The notes: generated by a model not told the origin, from the letters alone. 15,283 bases of DNA from JBDNDK01 sp046719185 (GCA_046719185.1 JBDNDK010000044.1:1-15283), one strand, 5' to 3'; counted from the stretch's first letter, positions 1 to 8,179 are shown. Program-made: numbers and translations.

Positions 1-1
1 G

Positions 2-202
2 CCAGAGGGATATACTTCTGCTGAGTTTGCAAAAATGCTTTTAGTTGATGCAGGTGTTCTAGTGATACCGGGCAATGGTTATGGCGAGTATGGTGAGGGT
101 TATGTGAGAATGTCTCTTACTGTTAGTGGAGACAACAATGGAGACAAAATGGCTGAGGCTGTAAAAAGAATTAAAGAAAACATAAAGGTAAATTGGAGTT
201 AG
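2..202 (+). CDS. dapL: LL-diaminopimelate aminotransferase, C-terminal end (partial)
   Basis: Only the last 66 codons are in the window; the gene enters from the left edge in frame 2 and stops with TAG. The visible part contains PEGYTSAEFAKMLL followed by PGNGYGEYGEGYVRMSLT, a segment characteristic of class I/II PLP aminotransferases of the DapL type; its arginine is the position that binds the substrate alpha-carboxylate in this fold. DapL converts tetrahydrodipicolinate directly to LL-diaminopimelate using glutamate, in lysine and peptidoglycan precursor synthesis in the cytoplasm. The PLP lysine and most of the fold lie outside the window, so a related aspartate/alanine-type aminotransferase cannot be fully excluded. 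The end overlaps the hflX start by 10 nt, which implies co-transcription. Confidence 0.75.
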   Translation, partial: PEGYTSAEFAKMLLVDAGVLVIPGNGYGEYGEGYVRMSLTVSGDNNGDKMAEAVKRIKENIKVNWS

Positions 203-1491
203 AGAAAAATAAATCATCAAATAGGGAAAAGGGTTATAAAGTAGCAGATAGGGAAACAGCACTGCTCATTATAAATGACCACAAAGACCCTATTGAAACA
301 AAATCAAATACAGTAGAAATGAGGCTTCTTTGTGAAACTGCTGGTGTGGATGTTGTAGAAGAAATGCATATCCGCCGCAGTATGCCTGATGTCAAGTATT
401 ATATTGGCTCAGGTAATGCAGAAGAAGCCTTTTTGATTGTATGTGACACCGATGTTGATGTAGTTATGATTAGCGAAGATCTCACACCTACCCAACAAAG
501 AAACATAGAAGATGTTGTAAAGGCAAAAGTTGTTGATAGAACTCAGTTGATACTTGATATTTTTGCTCAAAGAGCCAGATCAAGTGAAGGAAAACTCCAA
601 GTAGAACTTGCACAGCTCCAATATCTGCTTCCAAGATTATCAGGCAGGGGTATTCAGATGTCTAGGATTGGTGGTGGAAGTGGAGTTGCCACTAGAGGTC
701 CTGGTGAAACTAAACTTGAAACAGATAGAAGAAGAGTAAGAAATAGAATATCAAGTTTAAAAAAAGAATTAGAAGAAGTTGTTAAACATAGACATTTGCA
801 GAAAAGCTCAAGAGCAAAGCTTAATATTCCAACTGTTGCCTTAGTTGGATATACAAGTGCTGGTAAATCCACTCTACTAAATAGACTTGCAAACTCAGAT
901 GTGGAAGTAGATGCAAAGCTATTTGCTACACTTGACCCAACAACTAGAAGAGTTGATTTATCTGATGGAAGAAGTATTTTATTATCTGATACAGTAGGAT
1001 TTATAAGAAATATTCCTCATAACCTAATAGCTGCATTCAAGGCAACTTTGGAAGAAGTAGTTGAATCTGATATTCTAATTCATGTAGTTGATGCAAGTCA
1101 TCCATACAGAGACGCTCAGATTGAAAGTGTTAAGGAAGTATTAAAAGACTTATCAGCATACAACAAACCAATAATCACAGCTTTCAATAAATGTGATCTT
1201 ATAAGAGATCAATATGAGCTAAGAAAACTTATAGCTGATACACCTGATTCCTGCTATTTTTCTGCATTAACTGGTGAAGGAATTGACTATCTTGATGAGC
1301 TGATAATAAATATCATATCAAGAAAACTTACTCTTTATGAACTGTTGATACCATTTGAATATGGAGATTTAATTGCTATTTGTCATGAGAAATGTGAAAT
1401 AGTAGAAAAAGAGTATCTAACAAATGGAGTGAGGATATCAGCCAGAATACCAGAAGAGCTAGTTGATAAGTTCAAAAAATATTCTATTTGA
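193..1491 (+). CDS. hflX: GTPase HflX (ribosome-splitting/rescue factor)
   Basis: The 432-residue product has the usual HflX layout. The N-terminal HflX domain (about 20-190) carries the family signature GGGSGVATRGPGETKLETDR at 160-179. The G domain follows: P-loop GYTSAGKST (219-227), G2 around ATLDPTTRR (245-253), G3 DTVGF (266-270), G4 NKCD (332-335) and a G5-like SALTGEG (358-364). A short C-terminal domain closes it. HflX binds the 50S/70S ribosome and splits stalled or stressed ribosomes on GTP hydrolysis. The start is TTG at 193, inside the end of dapL, preceded by AAAGGT at 185-190; no ATG lies near the expected N-terminus, and the length fits the family. The overlap suggests translational coupling with dapL. 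Family assignment is very secure. Confidence 0.96.
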   Translation: MELEKNKSSNREKGYKVADRETALLIINDHKDPIETKSNTVEMRLLCETAGVDVVEEMHIRRSMPDVKYYIGSGNAEEAFLIVCDTDVDVVMISEDLTPTQQRNIEDVVKAKVVDRTQLILDIFAQRARSSEGKLQVELAQLQYLLPRLSGRGIQMSRIGGGSGVATRGPGETKLETDRRRVRNRISSLKKELEEVVKHRHLQKSSRAKLNIPTVALVGYTSAGKSTLLNRLANSDVEVDAKLFATLDPTTRRVDLSDGRSILLSDTVGFIRNIPHNLIAAFKATLEEVVESDILIHVVDASHPYRDAQIESVKEVLKDLSAYNKPIITAFNKCDLIRDQYELRKLIADTPDSCYFSALTGEGIDYLDELIINIISRKLTLYELLIPFEYGDLIAICHEKCEIVEKEYLTNGVRISARIPEELVDKFKKYSI

Positions 1492-1808
1492 TACAAGTAA
1501 AAATTAGAAATTAATAACCTCTTTTTTATCACCACACAAATCTTCGTATTATATAAGCTTATGCAAATGAAACTAAGTTTTCAAAACATCCCAAGAAGAA
1601 TATTGATATAAAATTGAAATTATATGCCAACATAATATATAAACGTATAAATACTAGGCAGCATTATCTTGATATATCAATATTGTCATATGAAACACAA
1701 AATATTTGTTAGGTGGAAGCAAAATGTAAGATGTGTGCAGTCAATTTTCAATGCTTGTACTTTATATTGAAGATGTTTCTATATCTCAAAATCAATGGAG
1801 AAGAATCA
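1492..1808. other. Intergenic region between hflX and the secreted EEP protein
   Basis: These 317 bases are very AT-rich and hold no convincing gene. No stem followed by a T-run is seen after hflX. A perfect 12-bp palindrome, TTGATATATCAA, lies at 1669-1680 and could be an operator. A weak promoter match TTGAAA-N18-TATAAA lies at 1614-1643, but such matches are frequent in DNA of this composition. In-frame codons continue upstream of the downstream gene to a GTG at 1713 but show no ribosome binding site there. Confidence 0.5.
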
Positions 1809-3455
1809 ATGCAAGTTTTGTTGAAAACAAAAAAGGTAAAATTATTCATAATCATACTATTCATATTTATACAAAGCCTTCAAGTATGTTTTTCTCAAGA
1901 TTCAAAAGTTAGAATATCAACATGGAATATCTCATATTATACTGGACCTGACTCAAGAGATAATGACATAAAGAATGCTGTATATGGTTCTTATATGGGC
2001 AGAAGTTTTGCTCCGGATATTATACTAGGTCAGGAATTTATAGATGCAGGAGCTGTAACTCATTTCAAAAATTTGCTCAATACAGCCACAGGAAGCCCTG
2101 GTGATTGGGAAGCAGCACCATTTATAAATGGACCAGATACTGATAGTGCATTTTTTTATAGAACTTCTTTTTTTGATTTGATAAATTATATTGTTGTACA
2201 AAATGGTGGACCTAACCCTGAAATTCCTAGAAATCTAATGAGATATGATGTAGCTATAAAAGGATATCCAACTGCAAGTACACCAATTATAGCTATGTAT
2301 AGTTCACATATGAAAGCTGGAACTAGTTCAACAGACAGAGCAAGAAGACTGAGAGAAGCTCAACTTATTAGAAATGATGCACAAGTATTAAATCCATCTT
2401 GGAGTTTTCTATATGGTGGTGATACAAATATACAAAACTCTAATGAAGCTGCATATCAAAAATTAGTTGGTTCAGAATCAAACAATAATGGAAGATTTTT
2501 TGATCCTATTAATTCACCTGGCAACTGGAATAATAACAGTTATTTTAGATTTATTCATACACAAGATCCAATTGGTGCGGGTGGCATGGATGATAGACAT
2601 GACCAACTTTTAATTAGTGAGGATTTGATTGATGGAGTTGGCTTAGATTATATTGGAAACCCAGCAATTCCATACAGCACTTCTACTTGGGATGATCCAA
2701 ATCATTCATATAGATGCTGGGGAAATGATGGAACTAGTTTTGATACTACTTTAACTGTAAATGGAAACGCAATGGTTGGTCCTATGATTGCTCAGGCATT
2801 GATCAATACTGCAAAAAGTTCAGGTCATTTGCCAGTTTTTCTTGATTTGAGACTTCCTAATCCTCTCACTGTAACAGTTAGTAAATCAGAAAACCAATAC
2901 AATCCTACAAATGATAAATATATCAAGTTTAGAGCTGTATTCAGTGAATCTATATCAGGATTTACATCCTCAGATGTTATTGTTTCTGGAACAGCTGGTG
3001 GCAATAAAACAGTCTTTGTTACAGGCAATGGGGCAGTATATGATATTGCTGTTGGAGGAATCACATCACCAGGAACTGTGATTGTGAGCATTCCAGAAAA
3101 CTCTGCTGTTAGTGCATCAAATCAAGTAAATTTTGAATCAGAGAATATTAATAATTCTGTTAATGTCTTTCATATCGGTCCATTTGCTATGAATATAAAG
3201 TCTATAAGCAATGAATATGGACCAAACACGCTTGGATTAAGGGTTAAAGTTTGTGGTCAAGTCAGCAACTTAACGCAAAACCAATGTGATATATCAGATG
3301 GTTCAGGAACTATCAAAATAGATTTTTCAAATGCCGCAATAAATGGAAACTATCCATTAGAAAATGGTAAGTATATATCTGTTTCTGGAAATGTAACTTC
3401 TCTATCACCAAAGTTTATTACATGTGCTAGTTATGATGAAGTGATAATATACTAA
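1809..3455 (+). CDS. Secreted endonuclease/exonuclease/phosphatase-fold protein with Ig-like and OB-fold domains
   Basis: The start chosen is ATG 1809, with GGAGAA six bases upstream; it gives 548 residues and a classic signal peptide (KTKKVK, then a hydrophobic stretch to about residue 27). A GTG at 1713 would add 32 residues ahead of the signal and has no ribosome binding site. Residues about 33-350 form an EEP (DNase I-like) domain with the expected metal and catalytic positions: STWNIS (N40), GQEF (E76), SSHMKAG (H167), GGDTN (D205, N207), DRHDQ and a final SGHLPV (H339). Residues about 352-452 resemble a bacterial Ig-like domain (FTSSDVIVSGTAGG, then VIVSIPENSA). Residues about 458-548 read as an OB-fold nucleic-acid-binding module (VKVCGQVSN, DISDGSGTIKIDF, VSGNVTS). 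It is probably an exported nuclease or phosphodiesterase; the substrate is unknown. The gene ends directly against the convergent BipA-domain gene. Confidence 0.8.
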   Translation: MQVLLKTKKVKLFIIILFIFIQSLQVCFSQDSKVRISTWNISYYTGPDSRDNDIKNAVYGSYMGRSFAPDIILGQEFIDAGAVTHFKNLLNTATGSPGDWEAAPFINGPDTDSAFFYRTSFFDLINYIVVQNGGPNPEIPRNLMRYDVAIKGYPTASTPIIAMYSSHMKAGTSSTDRARRLREAQLIRNDAQVLNPSWSFLYGGDTNIQNSNEAAYQKLVGSESNNNGRFFDPINSPGNWNNNSYFRFIHTQDPIGAGGMDDRHDQLLISEDLIDGVGLDYIGNPAIPYSTSTWDDPNHSYRCWGNDGTSFDTTLTVNGNAMVGPMIAQALINTAKSSGHLPVFLDLRLPNPLTVTVSKSENQYNPTNDKYIKFRAVFSESISGFTSSDVIVSGTAGGNKTVFVTGNGAVYDIAVGGITSPGTVIVSIPENSAVSASNQVNFESENINNSVNVFHIGPFAMNIKSISNEYGPNTLGLRVKVCGQVSNLTQNQCDISDGSGTIKIDFSNAAINGNYPLENGKYISVSGNVTSLSPKFITCASYDEVIIY

Positions 3456-3728
3456 CTATTTCTTTTTTCTAGATTCAATTGTTCTATCTAATTCAGATAA
3501 TATTCTTTTTCTGAATCTCAATGCATCAGGTTTTACTTCCAAAAGCTCATCTTCACCAATAAACAACAATGCTTGCTCAAGCAAAATTTTCTTAGCTGGA
3601 GTTATTAGAACTGTTGCATCTTCTGTTGATGATCTCATATTTGTTGCATGTTTTGCTTTGCAGATATTAACTACCATATCTTCAGGTCTAATGTTTTCTC
3701 CAACTTCAAACACAAAAATTGTAGTCAT
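3456..3728 (-). CDS. Free-standing BipA/TypA C-terminal domain protein
   Basis: The 90-residue product matches the unique C-terminal domain of the ribosome-binding GTPase BipA (TypA) almost end to end. It has VGENIRPEDMVVNICKAKHA aligning with the family's GENSRENDLxVNVxKxK, then TNMRSS, an ITPAKKILLEQALLFI segment, DELLEVKP and RFRKRIL. In full BipA (about 600 residues) this domain follows the GTPase, EF-G-like domains and domain V, and contacts the 50S A-site region and tRNA. Here nothing precedes it: the in-frame codon two positions upstream of the ATG is TGA, and the next upstream codons do not resemble BipA. The frame is intact with a proper ATG, so it is either a genuine small domain protein or a gene fragment. 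No strong Shine-Dalgarno is seen. Its TAG stop abuts the stop of the convergent gene. Confidence 0.7.
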   Translation of the reverse strand: MTTIFVFEVGENIRPEDMVVNICKAKHATNMRSSTEDATVLITPAKKILLEQALLFIGEDELLEVKPDALRFRKRILSELDRTIESRKKK

Positions 3729-3836
3729 ACTTCATGCATAGCGAAAATGACAGCTTAATTGTTTACTCTATATATTTATATCATAACATATAATCAATTC
3801 TAATAGCAAAATCAAACTGAAAAAATATCACAATTA

Positions 3837-3865
3837 TTGACATAAATAATTATGTTTGTTATGCT
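3837..3865 (+). promoter_or_regulatory. Sigma-70-type promoter of guaA
   Basis: A perfect -35 TTGACA (3837-3842) is followed by a 17-bp spacer and TATGCT (3860-3865). Transcription would start near 3872, giving a leader of about 57 nt before the guaA TTG. This is the best promoter match in the window and lies in the divergent region upstream of guaA. Confidence 0.6.
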
Positions 3866-3928
3866 TTATTGTGATTAACTACAGATTTAATCCCCAGTTA
3901 TCCTTGTTATATCTTTCTGGAGGTTGTT

Positions 3929-5482
3929 TTGACTTCAACAGATCCCTGTGTTGCAAATGAAATGGTTGTAATTCTTGATTTTGGTGGACAATATACTCAG
4001 CTCATAGCTAGAAGAGTTAGAGAATGCAGAGTGTATTGTGAAATACTGCCGTCTGATACATCTATTGATGAAATAAAAAGATGTAATCCCAAAGCTATAA
4101 TATTGTCTGGAGGTCCATCTAGTGTATATCTAGATAATGCACCAGAATTTGATAAAAATATTCTAAATATTGATATTCCTTTATTAGGTATATGTTATGG
4201 ACATCAGCTGATGGCTGTATCTCTTGGTGGCAAGGTAGAGGCTGGTGAACTGAGAGAATATGGTAAAACTGAGATTAAAGTACTAGATGACAAAGGTCTT
4301 TTCAGTGGTCTTGAAGGCACACTTAACTGCTGGATGAGCCATGGTGATATTGTTTCATCTGCACCTGAAGGATTTGTTGTTACTGCATCAACTCAATCTA
4401 CTTCTGTTGCCGCAATGGAAGACAGAAACAGAAAGCTTTATGGAATACAATTTCATCCTGAAGTTGTTCATACTCCATGGGGAATTGATGTTATTCAAAA
4501 CTTTTTATACAAAGAATGTGGACTCACTGGCACGTGGACACCTGCATCATTCATTGATAGTGCAATAAAAGAGATTAGAAATACTGTTGGAAATGAAAGA
4601 GTGGTTTGTGGTGTTAGTGGTGGAATAGATTCCAGCTGTGTTGCTGCTTTGATACATGCTGCTATTGGTGATCAGCTCACATGCATATTTGTCGACCATG
4701 GATTATTAAGGGCAAATGAAGGTGAGAAAGTAAGAAGAATGTTTGAGGGTCACTTCAAAATGAAGCTGGTTTATGTTGATGCACAAGAAAGATTCTTAAG
4801 TAGATTAAAAGGTGTTACAGACCCTGAGCAAAAAAGAAAAATTATTGGTGATGAGTTCTATAAAATATTTGAAGAGCATGCATCTCAGATTAAAGATGCA
4901 AAATTCTTGGGGCAGGGAACTTTATATCCAGATGTTATAGAAAGCGGCACAAAAACAGCTGCAGTTATAAAATCACATCACAATGTTGGTGGTCTCCCCA
5001 AGAATATGAATCTCAAACTTATAGAACCTGTTAGATATTTATTTAAAGATGAAGTAAGGGCAGTATCTGCTGAGCTTGGGATACCAGATGATATGGTTTG
5101 GAGACAACCTTTCCCCGGTCCTGGTCTTGCCATTAGGATAGTTGGAGAAGTTACAAAAGAAAGACTTGATACTTTAAGACATGCTGATGAAATAATAGTT
5201 AGTGAAATAAAATCAGCTAATTTATATAAAGAATTATGGATGGCATTTGGTGTGCTTGCACCAATAAGAAGTGTTGGAGTGATGGGTGACCAAAGAACCT
5301 ATAATGACACAATTGTATTAAGAGCTGTTACAAGTGAAGATGCCATGACTGCAGATTGGGCAAGGCTACCTTATGATGTGATGGAAAAAATAAGCAATAG
5401 AATTATAAATGAAGTAAAAGGTGTTAATAGAGTAGTATATGACATAAGCTCAAAACCGCCAGCAACTATTGAATGGGAGTAG
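3929..5482 (+). CDS. guaA: GMP synthase (glutamine-hydrolysing)
   Basis: The 517-residue product is a full-length GuaA, which aminates XMP to GMP with ATP and glutamine. The N-terminal class I amidotransferase domain has LLGICYGHQL with nucleophile C89 and IQFHPEVVH with H176 and E178. The ATP-pyrophosphatase domain has the PP-loop VSGGIDSS (229-236) and the FVDHGLLR segment. The C-terminal dimerisation and XMP-binding domain runs from RQPFPGPGL (392-400) to DISSKPPATIEWE at the end. The start is TTG 3929, with a perfect GGAGG at 3919-3923 five bases upstream. hpt follows after 3 nt, so the two genes form a purine nucleotide operon. Confidence 0.98.
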   Translation: MTSTDPCVANEMVVILDFGGQYTQLIARRVRECRVYCEILPSDTSIDEIKRCNPKAIILSGGPSSVYLDNAPEFDKNILNIDIPLLGICYGHQLMAVSLGGKVEAGELREYGKTEIKVLDDKGLFSGLEGTLNCWMSHGDIVSSAPEGFVVTASTQSTSVAAMEDRNRKLYGIQFHPEVVHTPWGIDVIQNFLYKECGLTGTWTPASFIDSAIKEIRNTVGNERVVCGVSGGIDSSCVAALIHAAIGDQLTCIFVDHGLLRANEGEKVRRMFEGHFKMKLVYVDAQERFLSRLKGVTDPEQKRKIIGDEFYKIFEEHASQIKDAKFLGQGTLYPDVIESGTKTAAVIKSHHNVGGLPKNMNLKLIEPVRYLFKDEVRAVSAELGIPDDMVWRQPFPGPGLAIRIVGEVTKERLDTLRHADEIIVSEIKSANLYKELWMAFGVLAPIRSVGVMGDQRTYNDTIVLRAVTSEDAMTADWARLPYDVMEKISNRIINEVKGVNRVVYDISSKPPATIEWE

Positions 5483-5485
5483 GCA

Positions 5486-6046
5486 ATGGATGAAATACAT
5501 CCTGATATTGCAGATATTCTTTTTTCAAAAGATGATATAAAATTAAGAATTGCTATGATGGGAAGGCAAATATCTGCCGATTATAAAGATGTATCACTCC
5601 TTTTGGTGGGTATATTAAAGGGGTCTGCTATCTTTCTTGCTGATATTTTGAGAGAAATTGATGCTGATGTAAACTACGATTTTGTTTCAATATCCAGTTA
5701 TTGTGGAGACACATCTTCCTCAGGTATTGTAAGAGTGATAAAAGATGTGGATGCAGATATATCTGGAAAACATGTTTTAATTGTTGAAGATATTGTGGAC
5801 ACAGGCTGGACTTTAAGACTTAGCTATCTAAAAGAAAATCTTTTAACTAGAGGGGCGGAATCTGTTAAAGTATGTGCTTTACTTGATAAGCCCAGCAGAA
5901 GAAAAGTTGAAGTAAACATAGATTATATAGGATTTGTTATTGATGATCTATTTGTAGTTGGATATGGTCTTGACTATGATGGCAGATACAGAAATCTTCC
6001 ATATATTGGAGTGTTGAAACCAGAGGTTTATAACAGAAATAACTAA
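5486..6046 (+). CDS. hpt: Hypoxanthine phosphoribosyltransferase
   Basis: The 186-residue product matches bacterial Hpt (about 175-190 residues), which makes IMP and GMP from hypoxanthine or guanine plus PRPP. The PRPP-binding loop is VLIVEDIVDTG (97-107). LKG at 44-46 is the pyrophosphate-site loop, SYCGDTSSSG (71-80) is the flexible catalytic lid, and DDLFVVGYGLDYDGRYRNLP (153-172) is the purine-binding C-terminal segment. The start ATG lies 3 nt after the guaA stop; the end of guaA contains the GGGAG that serves as its ribosome binding site. Pairing salvage (Hpt) with the last step of GMP synthesis (GuaA) makes functional sense. Confidence 0.96.
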   Translation: MDEIHPDIADILFSKDDIKLRIAMMGRQISADYKDVSLLLVGILKGSAIFLADILREIDADVNYDFVSISSYCGDTSSSGIVRVIKDVDADISGKHVLIVEDIVDTGWTLRLSYLKENLLTRGAESVKVCALLDKPSRRKVEVNIDYIGFVIDDLFVVGYGLDYDGRYRNLPYIGVLKPEVYNRNN

Positions 6047-6050
6047 ATAG

Positions 6051-6079
6051 TAGACAAATTATATATCATAATGTATAAT
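6051..6079 (+). promoter_or_regulatory. Candidate promoter of rho
   Basis: TAGACA (6051-6056, five of six matches to the -35 consensus), a 17-bp spacer and a perfect TATAAT (6074-6079) begin four bases after the hpt stop. Transcription from here would give a rho leader of roughly 175 nt. Confidence 0.5.
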
Positions 6080-6085
6080 AGTGTA

Positions 6086-6261
6086 TATTAAAATATTAAA
6101 ACCTCATCGGTTAATTATCCGGATGTCATGTATAAACTTCCAAACCATATTTAGAATCCAATTTTATTTAACTGCTTATTAAACAAGGTTATCCTTGCTT
6201 ATTTATATTATATTACATTGCATAAATTAGTGTATAGCTAATCTCCTGAGAGGTGAATCAA
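6086..6261 (+). promoter_or_regulatory. Long 5' leader of rho with two hairpins
   Basis: The leader holds a stem CATCGG/CCGGATG with one bulged G and an 8-nt loop (6105-6125), and a perfect 5-bp hairpin CAAGG-TTAT-CCTTG (6184-6197). Neither is followed by a clear T-run. In several bacteria rho is autoregulated through attenuation in its leader, so this is a plausible control region; no specific mechanism is shown by the sequence. Confidence 0.35.
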
Positions 6262-7536
6262 TTGGAGCCGTTAGAATTAGCAGAATTAGAAAAGAAAAGT
6301 ATTGAAGAACTTGAAGCTGTTGGAGCTTCACTTGGTATTGAAGAAGGATATTCCAGAAGACAGGAATTAGTATTCAATATCCTAAGATCATTTGCAGAAA
6401 AAAGTGGCTTGATATTTGATGAAGGTGTTTTAGAAATCCTGCCTGAAGGCTGGGGATTTTTGAGACATTCTAACTTTGCCCCTAGTCCTAGTGATGTTTA
6501 TGTTTCTCAATCACAGATAAAGAGATTTGGTATGAGGACTGGAGACAGAGTATCAGGTCAAGTTAGGCCACCAAAAGACTCAGAAAAATATTATAGCCTT
6601 TTGAGGGTTCAAGCAATAAACAATCTTGATCCTGAAACTGCAAGATCTAGAAAAAACTTTGATGATTTAATTCCGATTTATCCAAATGAACAATTGATCT
6701 TGGAAACTACTCCTGATAAATATTCTACAAGATTTATTGATTTAATCGCTCCAATTGGAAAAGGACAAAGGGGATTAATTGTTGCACCGCCAAAAGCTGG
6801 CAAAACAACCCTGCTAAAAGAAATTGCAAATAGCATAACTACAAACTATCCTGAAGTTGAGCTTATTGTTCTTCTTATTGATGAAAGACCAGAAGAAGTT
6901 ACTGATATTAGAAGATCAGTGAATGGTCAAGTTGTGAGCTCTACATTTGATGAATTACCTGAAAATCATATGAGAGTTGCTGATATGGTTTTGGAAATGA
7001 GTAAAAGACTGGTAGAATCGGGTAAAGATGTAGTGGTGTTGCTTGATAGCATAACTAGATTATCAAGAGCTTCTAACTTGACTGTAAATCCTAGCGGTAG
7101 AACTCTTTCAGGTGGTCTTGATCCAAGTGCATTATACAGACCAAAAAGATTTATTGGTGCTGCAAGAAATATTGAAGAAGGTGGAAGTCTTACTGTTATT
7201 GCAACTGCTTTAGTGGAAACTGGAAGCAGAATGGATGATGCTATTTTTGAAGAATTTAAAGCTACTGGCAATATGGAACTAGTTCTTGATAGAAATCTTG
7301 CAGAAAGAAGGATATTCCCTGCAATTGATATCAAGAGATCTGGAACAAGACATGATGAACTATTATTTGATGAAGAAACTCTCAAACATGTTTGGGGATT
7401 ACATAGGGTTCTTTCTGCTTTAGATACTATTGAAGCAAACACATTACTTGTTGATAGATTTAAGCATACAAAATCTAACAAGGAATTTTTAAAGATTGTG
7501 GTGAAACAATTAAAGAATAGTTTTGATGTAGAATAA
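6262..7536 (+). CDS. rho: Transcription termination factor Rho
   Basis: The product is a complete hexameric RNA-dependent ATPase/translocase of about 424 residues. It has a Rho N-terminal helical domain (LELAELEKKSIEELEAVG) and a cold-shock-type primary RNA-binding domain with GWGFLR (about 52-119). The RecA-like ATPase core has Walker A APPKAGKTT (about 175-183), Walker B VLLID (about 203-207), ERPEEVTD, and LLDSITRLSRA, with the arginine-rich KRSGTRHDELL near 357-367. I place the start at TTG 6262 because AGAGGTG (6249-6255) then sits six bases upstream. A GTG at 6253 is in frame but lies inside that ribosome binding site; using it adds only three residues. There is no extra insertion domain. 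The DUF151 gene follows after 71 nt. Confidence 0.97.
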   Translation: MEPLELAELEKKSIEELEAVGASLGIEEGYSRRQELVFNILRSFAEKSGLIFDEGVLEILPEGWGFLRHSNFAPSPSDVYVSQSQIKRFGMRTGDRVSGQVRPPKDSEKYYSLLRVQAINNLDPETARSRKNFDDLIPIYPNEQLILETTPDKYSTRFIDLIAPIGKGQRGLIVAPPKAGKTTLLKEIANSITTNYPEVELIVLLIDERPEEVTDIRRSVNGQVVSSTFDELPENHMRVADMVLEMSKRLVESGKDVVVLLDSITRLSRASNLTVNPSGRTLSGGLDPSALYRPKRFIGAARNIEEGGSLTVIATALVETGSRMDDAIFEEFKATGNMELVLDRNLAERRIFPAIDIKRSGTRHDELLFDEETLKHVWGLHRVLSALDTIEANTLLVDRFKHTKSNKEFLKIVVKQLKNSFDVE

Positions 7537-7607
7537 GAGATCTGAATAATATAATTCAAAATATCTTTTATTATTGTGTTTGTGCAATTGGGAAAGAGGC
7601 AAATAAA

Positions 7608-8132
7608 GTGAGTGAAGAATTTAGTTTCGAAAACTCAGAAGACCCTGATGATCTTTTTAGGGAAGCTTTTGGTGATGAATATGACGAAAAAAGAGATTCA
7701 TCTAAAAGTGAAGGTGAAAAGTTAGTCAGAGTAGTTGGTGTATTTGAACCTAAAGATGTGGTTGGTTCTGTACAATCAGGTGCTTATGTTGTTGTTTTAA
7801 GAGATTCTAAAGATAGATCTGTTCTTATATGGATTGGTGAATTTGAAGCTAGGGCTATATATTTGGCAATTCAAGGTGCCAGTGCTGACAGACCATTAAC
7901 ACATGATTTATTGAATAATATCATAAATAGGCTTGATGCTAAGGTTGATAGAATTTTAATTGATGATTTATGGAATGGCACATATTATGCAAAAATTTCC
8001 ATTATCAAAAATGATAAAGTGATGGAGATTGATAGTAGGCCAAGTGATGCAATTGCTTTAAGCTTAAGAGCTAATGCTCCTATATATATGGCTGAATCTG
8101 TTATAGAACGGGCAGCAGTGCAAGAAGAATAG
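7608..8132 (+). CDS. Bifunctional nuclease (BFN/DUF151) family protein
   Basis: The 174-residue product has an acidic, probably disordered N-terminus (about 1-36, rich in E and D) followed by a complete DUF151 domain (about 38-165). Recognisable pieces are VLIWIGEFEARAIYLAIQG, RPLTHDLL, DRILIDDLWNGTYYAKI and a SRPSDAIALSLRANAPIYM ending. Members of this family have been reported to have DNase and RNase activity, but their role in most bacteria is unclear. The start is GTG 7608, with AAAGAGG at 7593-7599. It lies downstream of rho in the same direction with no clear promoter between, so co-transcription with rho is likely. An intrinsic terminator follows immediately. Confidence 0.88.
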   Translation: MSEEFSFENSEDPDDLFREAFGDEYDEKRDSSKSEGEKLVRVVGVFEPKDVVGSVQSGAYVVVLRDSKDRSVLIWIGEFEARAIYLAIQGASADRPLTHDLLNNIINRLDAKVDRILIDDLWNGTYYAKISIIKNDKVMEIDSRPSDAIALSLRANAPIYMAESVIERAAVQEE

Positions 8133-8136
8133 TTTT

Positions 8137-8161
8137 AAAAAGGGCTTTTAGCCCTTTTTTT
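8137..8161 (+). terminator. Intrinsic terminator after the DUF151 gene
   Basis: A 10-bp perfect stem AAAAAGGGCT / AGCCCTTTTT with a TTT loop ends in a run of seven T's. It starts five bases after the DUF151 stop codon. It is the only textbook intrinsic terminator I see in the window, and it ends only 18 nt before the next start codon. Confidence 0.85.
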
Positions 8162-8179
8162 ATTTATGGAGGTTTTTTT

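Noticed and set aside
1713..1808. Upstream GTG start adding 32 residues to the EEP protein
   Set aside because: No ribosome binding site, and it would bury the signal peptide; ATG 1809 has GGAGAA at ideal distance.
6966..7559. 197-codon open frame antisense to rho
   Set aside because: It lies wholly opposite conserved rho ATPase sequence, has no ribosome binding site and matches no family; it is a by-product of rho codon use.
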